This document shows positions 58,622 through 64,000 of a DNA stretch of 64,000 nt, piece after piece. The notes beneath the pieces are model-generated. The model was given only the letters and a program-made list of their open reading frames with translations, did no database searches and was not told the DNA's origin. Numbering within the stretch: the first letter of the stretch is position 1; each line of letters starts with the position of its first letter. The position numbers were made by a program, and so were the translations under genes. Location: contig NZ_BMMW01000002.1 in NCBI RefSeq assembly GCF_014646135.1, positions 1,302,001 to 1,366,000 of the forward strand, given 5' to 3'. Origin of the DNA: Nocardia camponoti (GTDB lineage: Bacteria; Actinomycetota; Actinomycetes; Mycobacteriales; Mycobacteriaceae).

Positions 58622-59466
58622 CGTCGTAGCTCAGCACACTCGGTCAGAAACTCGCTCACGGTGTCGAGGAAGAGGGCCGGATTCTCCGCGAACGGTTCGT
58701 GGTGAGTCGGCAGCACCGAGATTTTCGCGTTCGGCAACGCGCGACGGACCCCGTTGCGATTCAGCAGCCACGGGTTGGTCGGGTCGCTGCGCCCCCAAAC
58801 CACCAGGACTGGCAGCGTCGCGGGCAAAAGGTCAGGCGTTGCGAGGTTGAAGTTCGGGTCGGCGAAGCTGCGCCACAGGCTGCGATAAACGGCAAGCCGC
58901 GTCGGGTTCTTAGCCACTTGGGTCGCACGGTCGAAAATGGCGCGCGACCCACCGCGACCGAGCGGCCCGAGGTACATGCGCGCGTTCGGCCCGATGAACC
59001 GCCGCGCGACAGCTTCGCTGGCGGCAAAGTGGAAATACTGCTTGATCAGCGCGTTGTGCGGAACGAACCCGGCGGGCTGCACCAAAATCACGCCGCGCAC
59101 GAGGTCGGGTAAACGCTGCGCGAGCCGCACCGCCGCGTACCCGCCAACACTGTTGCCGATCACGGTAAAGGGACCAAAGCCCTTCTCCGACAACGCTTCC
59201 GCGACGTGCATTGCTACGTCAGCGAGCGCGTCGATGGTGATCAGCGAGGGATCATGCACCGTCGACGCCCCATAGCCAGGCCAGTCGACCGCCGCGACAC
59301 TCCATTCGGCGGCGAGCGACCCAAGCACTTCGGCAAAGTCGCGATGGTCGCCTGGGTTGGCGTGCAGCAGAAGTAGGGACGGACCTACCCCTCCTAGAGG
59401 TCCGTACAGATGCACGGCAATGTCACCGAAACTGCAAGGGACGGTGATGGTTTCCCGCGCATCCAT
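58618..59466 (-). CDS. Alpha/beta-fold hydrolase
   Basis: About 282 aa from ATG 59466. The fold motifs are LLLLHANPGDHRDF (oxyanion strand), the nucleophile elbow VIGNSVGGYAAV with Ser, VLVVWGRSDPTNPW with the acid Asp and LPTHHEPFAE with the catalytic His. The substrate is unknown. It is the first gene of the operon with the TetR regulator. Confidence 0.9.
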   Translation of the reverse strand: MDARETITVPCSFGDIAVHLYGPLGGVGPSLLLLHANPGDHRDFAEVLGSLAAEWSVAAVDWPGYGASTVHDPSLITIDALADVAMHVAEALSEKGFGPFTVIGNSVGGYAAVRLAQRLPDLVRGVILVQPAGFVPHNALIKQYFHFAASEAVARRFIGPNARMYLGPLGRGGSRAIFDRATQVAKNPTRLAVYRSLWRSFADPNFNLATPDLLPATLPVLVVWGRSDPTNPWLLNRNGVRRALPNAKISVLPTHHEPFAENPALFLDTVSEFLTECAELRR

Positions 59467-59482
59467 AGGCAAACCCTAAACA

Positions 59483-59500
59483 TGACCGACCGCCCGGTCA
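59483..59500. promoter_or_regulatory. Palindromic operator for the TetR-hydrolase operon
   Basis: TGACCG (59483-59488) and CGGTCA (59495-59500) are perfect 6-bp arms around a 6-bp centre, 17 bp upstream of the hydrolase start. The shape fits a TetR autoregulatory operator. Confidence 0.68.
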
Positions 59501-59509
59501 AGATTTGTC

Positions 59510-60148
59510 TTAAGCCTTCCGACAAACCAACAACAGTTGTGGGATCTTGCCGCCAGTCACGTTTTCGACATCAACCGTGAAGCCCGCGCCCTTCAGTGTC
59601 TCGACAACCTCATCTACCGGGCGCAACGTGAAGCCGTATTCGGTCACCGGCAGTTTCGCCATCGCGTCTGGGTCGGCGATGCCGACTACCGCGACTCCCG
59701 AAGGGTGGGTCACGCGTGCTAGCTCCGTGCAAGCTGCGGGGAGGTCGGCGACGAAGTAGATGGTGTTCGTCGTGATCGCGGCGTCGAGGCTCGCGTTCGG
59801 TAATGGCAGGTCAAGCAGGCCGCCGTCGGCGATCTGCAATTGACCACCCTCGATTGCCTTCGCGTTTTGGGCCGTCGCGCGGATGCGCATGTCGGTCGAC
59901 GGGTCGATGCCGTAGACGGTGCCGTCCGGGCCGACGCGACCAAGCAGTTCGGTCAAACCGACTCCGCCGCCGAAGCCGATATCGGCCGCGGTCGCACCAC
60001 GCGAAGGCGCCGCAGCGGCGACAGCGGCGCTGATCAGCGCCTGATTTCCCCGGTTGAGCGCGTTGGCGGTGAACTTCCCGAGGATGCCGTGCGGGTTGCC
60101 GAGCTGGTCGGCGACGGTCATGAACAGCCGAGAGGTGATCCGCGTCAT
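59510..60148 (-). CDS. SAM-dependent methyltransferase
   Basis: A 212-aa class I methyltransferase. The SAM motif is AADIGFGGGVGLTELLG, followed by VYGIDPSTDMR (motif II) and LDAAITTNTIYFVAD (motif IV). It matches small Methyltransf_11-type enzymes. The substrate is not evident. It lies just upstream of the hydrolase-TetR operon in the same direction, with the operator in between. Confidence 0.85.
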   Translation of the reverse strand: MTRITSRLFMTVADQLGNPHGILGKFTANALNRGNQALISAAVAAAAPSRGATAADIGFGGGVGLTELLGRVGPDGTVYGIDPSTDMRIRATAQNAKAIEGGQLQIADGGLLDLPLPNASLDAAITTNTIYFVADLPAACTELARVTHPSGVAVVGIADPDAMAKLPVTEYGFTLRPVDEVVETLKGAGFTVDVENVTGGKIPQLLLVCRKA

Positions 60149-60225
60149 CGACCGATTCTATTTGTGTCGCGAATCGCCTGCGCGGAAATCTTCCCCAACC
60201 CGGGCCGATCGGGTTCGATACACCC

Positions 60226-61647
60226 GTGCCAACAGCTGCCGCGCGGATTTTCGCGCTAATCGCGACCGTGACGTCGCTGAGTGTCGCCTTCACCTCACCC
60301 GCGCTTGCCGCCCCGCCAGCCACTGGACCGCTCGCGGCCAATCCCTACCTGGGCCCGCTCGGCACCGCGACCATGCACGGCGACGCGGGTTCCTCCGACG
60401 CGACCCCGCTCGCTGGCCCGCGCGCCAACGCGCCGGTGTCGTCGTATCCGCTTGGCGCGGCGTGCCCAACGCTGCTGCAAGGTTCGGACGGCCTCGTTGT
60501 TGGACTGTGCACGACGATGGTCGGCCAGACCCCGACGGTGTATCTGCTCGATCCCGCTTCGTCAGGCCCACTTTCGGGCGCGCTCGCCAGCTTGCAGATC
60601 ACTAAGGGCAGCCTGCTCGGCGGCGTGTACGCCTACCTCGACAATCACGACCAGCTCGTTGTCGTCGACGGCGACCGGCACCTGCTCAAGGTTGAGCACA
60701 AGCGGGTCGACGGCCACTGGCAGCTCGCGGTGCGGTCAAGCATCGACCTAACGTCGTCAATTCCGCAGGGCGACAACGTGACTGGACTTGTTCCCGACTG
60801 GGCGGGCAATATCTGGTTCGCGACGGGCAAGGGCGTCGTGGGATTCGCGAGCCCGACAGGCAAGGTCTCAACGGTGACGCTGCCCGCTGGCGAACTGGTC
60901 GCCAACAGCATTTCGTCCGCGCCGAACGGCGGCGTGGCCGTGGCCAGCACGCACGCGCTCTACGAACTGCATGCGAAAAAGGATGCGGCACAGATTCTTT
61001 GGCGCGCACCCTACGACCGCGGCTCAGCCCGCAAGCCAGGCCAGCTGAGCTGGGGCACGGGCTCGACGCCAACCTATCTAGGCCCGAAATCCGGCGACGA
61101 GTACCTCGCGATCGTCGACAACGCCGACGACAAGGTGAAGCTCATCATCGCCCGCTCCGGCACGGGCGAACAGGTGTGCTCGATCCCCGTGCTTACCAAA
61201 GGTGGTGCGGGAAGCGAGAATTCGCCGATTGGTGTCGGCAACACGGTCTTCGTGGCAAGCACGTACGGCTACCCGTACCCGGCGGTTCCCGATGGCGCGG
61301 GGCCCGCTGTGCCGTCGACCGCACCGTTTAAGGGCGGTCTCACGCGCGTCGACATCACCGATTCCGGGTGCGAAACCGTGTGGGACAGTCCCGTGCGCAG
61401 CGCCGCGGTGCCCCGCCTTTCGCTCGCCGATGGCGGAATTCACACGTTGCGAAGGGTTGGTCTCGACACCACAACCCCCCTTGACGGCTTCGATTACGTC
61501 GTGATCGACCCCGCGACGGGACGGGTGCGCGCTTCGACACCGCTGCCGCCGACGATGCTCGAAGACCCGCTGCAGATGGCCGCGCTTATCGGGCGCGACG
61601 GCAAGCTGTTGCAGGGCACGATCAGCGGCGTCGTTCGCATCGGCTGA
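60226..61647 (+). CDS. Secreted protein of unknown function, possible beta-propeller
   Basis: A 473-aa protein starting at GTG 60226. A Sec signal peptide is clear: PTAAARIFALIATVTSLSVA then cleavage near SPALAAP (about residue 28). The mature part is rich in short beta strands with repeated patterns such as GNIWFATGKGVVGFASPTGK, GVAVASTHALYELHA and DYVVIDPATGRVRA, as in propeller-like proteins. No catalytic motif is recognised. Confidence 0.72.
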   Translation: MPTAAARIFALIATVTSLSVAFTSPALAAPPATGPLAANPYLGPLGTATMHGDAGSSDATPLAGPRANAPVSSYPLGAACPTLLQGSDGLVVGLCTTMVGQTPTVYLLDPASSGPLSGALASLQITKGSLLGGVYAYLDNHDQLVVVDGDRHLLKVEHKRVDGHWQLAVRSSIDLTSSIPQGDNVTGLVPDWAGNIWFATGKGVVGFASPTGKVSTVTLPAGELVANSISSAPNGGVAVASTHALYELHAKKDAAQILWRAPYDRGSARKPGQLSWGTGSTPTYLGPKSGDEYLAIVDNADDKVKLIIARSGTGEQVCSIPVLTKGGAGSENSPIGVGNTVFVASTYGYPYPAVPDGAGPAVPSTAPFKGGLTRVDITDSGCETVWDSPVRSAAVPRLSLADGGIHTLRRVGLDTTTPLDGFDYVVIDPATGRVRASTPLPPTMLEDPLQMAALIGRDGKLLQGTISGVVRIG

Positions 61648-62328
61648 CGCGTGAAATCGCCTGGTGAGGCGAAGATCACAGTTGCTTGACGCAGTGACGG
61701 TCACCGCTGGTTGGGGCGAAATTTGGGCCAGCCAGCGGTCTGCGCGCAACCTGTCAGTCGACCGATTTTCCGGTCATTGCCAAGGGATTAATGATCTAGC
61801 TTGAACCGCAGTCTTGTTTGCGGGCAGAAAAACAAACTTGCGGTTGCTTTTATTCGTGACGCTGAATGGCAAACCGTAAACCGAACGATAGGTGCCCAGG
61901 TCAGGGCGCTAATGAGGTTGACCTAACCAGCGTCGGCTACCGGTTGTTAACCGGCCAGATTCGGGCGAATGCGAATTGGCGATTGGTTGTTGGGAGTTTG
62001 CCAAAGGTGAATTCTTGGTAACTCCTGACGCATCATTTTCCGGCAGCCGTGAGTTAGCTGGGTGAGTGAAAATCAGTGCGTTCACACAGGTTTGCTGGTT
62101 CGCAGAACATCGTTCTTACCAGCGCGTAGGGGGTTGCGCGGGGGTAACGATTGTGTACAGTTGAGCCTAACGCTGACCGCAGTTGAGCTCGACTCGCTGC
62201 GGTCAGCGGAACTCAAATGGGGGAGTTCTTCACTTACTCGTAACCAGCTGTTGCTGTCGATTGTCCGGTACCCGCGTTGCTCGGTGTGCTCGAAGTTGCC
62301 TGTCGCTGTTGCCCGTACAGGTACGAGT
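61648..62328. other. 680-bp non-coding stretch with one strong hairpin
   Basis: No frame on either strand has a recognisable product. It is less GC-rich than its neighbours around 61800-62050. A strong hairpin lies at 62161-62216. It separates the secreted protein from the convergent SpoIIM-family gene. Confidence 0.55.
62161..62216. repeat. Strong hairpin in the intergenic stretch
   Basis: CGCTGACCGCAG (62171-62182) and CTGCGGTCAGCG (62197-62208) are perfect 12-bp arms with a 14-nt centre. The outer TTGAG (62161-62165) and CTCAA (62212-62216) extend the structure. Confidence 0.7.
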
Positions 62329-63384
62329 TCACCGAAGCGCTCTAGTACTCGACGCGGCGTTGCCCAACCACCGGCGCGTCGGGTCCCCGTCCAAACTTCC
62401 GTCGTTCGCCTCATCGGCAAGCGCGGCGCGCGCATCCTGCGCTTCAGCTGCCCGCTTACCAACAACGAACACGTATCCCAAGAACGCCGCTTCGGCGGCG
62501 AAGCCGATCGCGATGCGCACTGGCGCTGGCAACGGCGATGGCGTCACGAAGCCCTCGATCAGGCCGCATACGAGCAGCACCGCGATCAACCCGAGCGCAA
62601 CCGTCGCCGCCGCGCGGCCCTGTCGGGCCATTGCCACCGCCCTGCTGCGCTTTCCCGGGTCGATCAGCGACCAACCAAGCTGCAACCCCACCCCGCCAGC
62701 CACGAACAGCGACGTGAGCTCAAGCGTGCCGTGCGGAAGGATGAAGCCGAAGAACGAATCAAGCCGCCCGGCATCGGCCATGAGTCCGCCGGTCGTGCCG
62801 AGGTTCATCGAGTTCATGTACATCGCGTAGACGGCGGGCAGGATCAGCACACCGGTGAACAGCGCGATCGCCGACACCCACGCGTTGTTCGTCCACACCC
62901 GCGTCGCGAACGCCTCATTCGAATGCTCGGTGTAATAGGTCTCGAACTTGCCGCCCGGTCCGGTGAGCCAGCTGTGGTCGCCCTCGGGCACGCCGAACGC
63001 TTCGCGCCACTGCGCGCTCTGGTCGATGCCAACGCCGATCACCGTCGCGACCAGCAAAAACACCAGGCCCGTCGCCACCCACCACGGCCACGAGCGATAC
63101 AGCGCGATCGGGAAATGCCACGTGAAGAAGCGACCCAACTCGCGAACCGGCCGCGTGCGTGCCGCGAGCACCCGACCGCGTGCGCGCGTAAGCAGCTGGC
63201 TGAGCCCACTCACGATTTCGGGATCGGCGTGATGGTCACGCAGTTTCGCCAGCTGCGCCGAGGTGTCTCGGTAGGTGCGCACGAGTTCGTCGGTTTCAGC
63301 GCCGGTCAGTTTGCGCTGGCTCGCCAACCGCGTGAGCCGATGCCACGACCGTTGCCGCGCCCAGCTGTAGGCATCGGTGTCCAT
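62329..63384 (-). CDS. SpoIIM-family (DUF95) integral membrane protein
   Basis: About 351 aa from ATG 63384; ATG 63405 is another option. The N-terminal about 75 residues are soluble and basic (RLTRLASQRKLTGAETDELV). Five or six membrane helices follow, with the family segment MYMNSMNLGTTGGLMADAGR, then FFGFILPHGTLELTSLFVAG and a basic C-terminal tail. The arrangement matches Rv3694c. It is divergent from the RDD gene with only about 20 bp between them. Confidence 0.87.
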   Translation of the reverse strand: MDTDAYSWARQRSWHRLTRLASQRKLTGAETDELVRTYRDTSAQLAKLRDHHADPEIVSGLSQLLTRARGRVLAARTRPVRELGRFFTWHFPIALYRSWPWWVATGLVFLLVATVIGVGIDQSAQWREAFGVPEGDHSWLTGPGGKFETYYTEHSNEAFATRVWTNNAWVSAIALFTGVLILPAVYAMYMNSMNLGTTGGLMADAGRLDSFFGFILPHGTLELTSLFVAGGVGLQLGWSLIDPGKRSRAVAMARQGRAAATVALGLIAVLLVCGLIEGFVTPSPLPAPVRIAIGFAAEAAFLGYVFVVGKRAAEAQDARAALADEANDGSLDGDPTRRWLGNAASSTRALR

Positions 63385-63403
63385 ATCGGGAATGCTAGCC
63401 AGC

Positions 63404-64000
63404 ATGGCCGAATTCACCACCGGCGAAGCGGTATCGCTTGAGCTGCCCATCGCCCGCGTTCCCTGCCGTGCGGGCGCTTTTTTGCTTGATCTGATGATGC
63501 AGATCGCGCTCGCGCTGCTGCTTGTTTTCCTGTTCTTCGGGTTGATCAGAGTGGGGAGTATGAGCGATGACGCGTGGGAGCAGACGGTCGGATTGCTGAT
63601 TGTCGTCACGGTCCTCGTCGGGTATCCCGTTGTGTCCGAAACACTTTCGCGCGGGCGCTCGCTTGGCAAGCTCGTGTTCGGGCTGCGCGTTGTCCGCACC
63701 GACGCTGGACCGATCGACTTCCGGCACGCGATCACACGCGGGCTTTGTGGTGCGCTCGTTGACTTTTGGATGCTTGGGTTCTTCGGTGCGGTCGCTGTTG
63801 TCTCATCGACTTGTTCGCCGCAAGGGCGACGAATCGGCGACCTGCTCGCTGGCACTGTCGTTATCCACACCCGTGCGTCGCTGCCGATCCCCGCGCTGGT
63901 GAGCGCGCCGCCGTGGCTGGTGAATTGGGCGAAAATGGTCGACCTCACGGGGATCACCGACGAACATGCGGCAGCGATGCGGAAGTACCTCGCTCGCATG
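63404..64000 (+). CDS. RDD-family membrane protein, 3' truncated
   Basis: From ATG 63404 the plus strand is open for 199 codons to the window edge: MAEFTTGEAVSLELPIARVP then CRAGAFLLDLMMQIALALLL. It has the RDD hallmarks R-x-G-A-F-x-L-D-x-x, the segment SLGKLVFGLRVVRTDAG and RRIGDLLAGTVVIHTRAS, with three membrane helices. It corresponds to Rv3695, next to the SpoIIM-type gene. The role is unknown. A perfect DnaA box lies at 63861-63869. Confidence 0.87.
   Translation, partial: MAEFTTGEAVSLELPIARVPCRAGAFLLDLMMQIALALLLVFLFFGLIRVGSMSDDAWEQTVGLLIVVTVLVGYPVVSETLSRGRSLGKLVFGLRVVRTDAGPIDFRHAITRGLCGALVDFWMLGFFGAVAVVSSTCSPQGRRIGDLLAGTVVIHTRASLPIPALVSAPPWLVNWAKMVDLTGITDEHAAAMRKYLARM

Noticed and set aside
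62062..63441. 459-codon plus-strand frame
   Set aside because: It lies opposite the SpoIIM-family gene and reads as Arg/His/Pro-rich shadow sequence. The genuine plus-strand gene is the RDD protein starting at 63404 in another frame.

Overview
The window is the replication-origin region of a high-GC actinobacterium. The gene order sigM, anti-sigma factor, trxB, trxA, cwlM, parB, parA, rsmG, jag, yidC, yidD, rnpA, rpmH, dnaA, oriC, dnaN, recF, DUF721, gyrB, gyrA, DUF3566, tRNA-Ile, DLW-39, tRNA-Ala, then ppiA, crgA, pabA and the pknB-pknA-pbpA-rodA-pstP-fhaB-fhaA operon beside tRNA-Leu(CAG), is the layout known from mycobacteria and their relatives (Mycobacteriales). The genus cannot be fixed from sequence alone.

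From 1 to 11.5 kb lie envelope stress control (sigM and its anti-sigma factor), the thioredoxin system, the CwlM peptidoglycan regulator, chromosome segregation (parAB with at least four parS-like sites) and the membrane-insertion/RNase P cluster. From 11.5 to 24 kb lie dnaA, oriC and the replication/gyrase genes. DnaA is unusually long (759 aa) because its linker carries a tandem EFGGRG-type repeat, and oriC contains a perfect 19-bp inverted repeat around DnaA boxes. From 24 to 42 kb lie tRNA genes, an acyl-CoA dehydrogenase-like gene, a drug-type ABC exporter, a split RibD-like pair, a CBS-domain protein and the Ser/Thr kinase, cell-shape and FHA operon. Perfect DnaA boxes recur around 30.8-31.4 kb.

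From 42.2 to about 55.9 kb is an accessory island inserted next to tRNA-Leu. It opens with a palindromic repeat just after the tRNA. A diverged direct copy of that repeat and the flanking 300 bp lies at 53.5 kb, and an 18-bp inverted match lies at 55.9 kb. Its content is a DDE transposase-like gene coupled to a degenerate tyrosine-recombinase-like gene and a divergent HTH gene; two paralogous ribbon-helix-helix-like proteins; a HIT hydrolase; a minus-strand run of a restriction-endonuclease-fold protein with a large unknown C-terminus, AbiEi, AbiEii, a HipA-like kinase and a DUF3037-like protein; and a SUKH-domain protein. I read it as a defence/toxin-antitoxin island, with the 606-aa nuclease-like protein and the recombinase-like/DDE module as the least understood parts.

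From 56 to 64 kb are metabolic and regulatory genes: a histidine phosphatase, a frameshifted LysE exporter, a TetR regulator with an alpha/beta hydrolase and a clear operator palindrome, a methyltransferase, a secreted protein, a 680-bp non-coding stretch, and a SpoIIM-family/RDD-family divergent membrane-protein pair that runs off the end.
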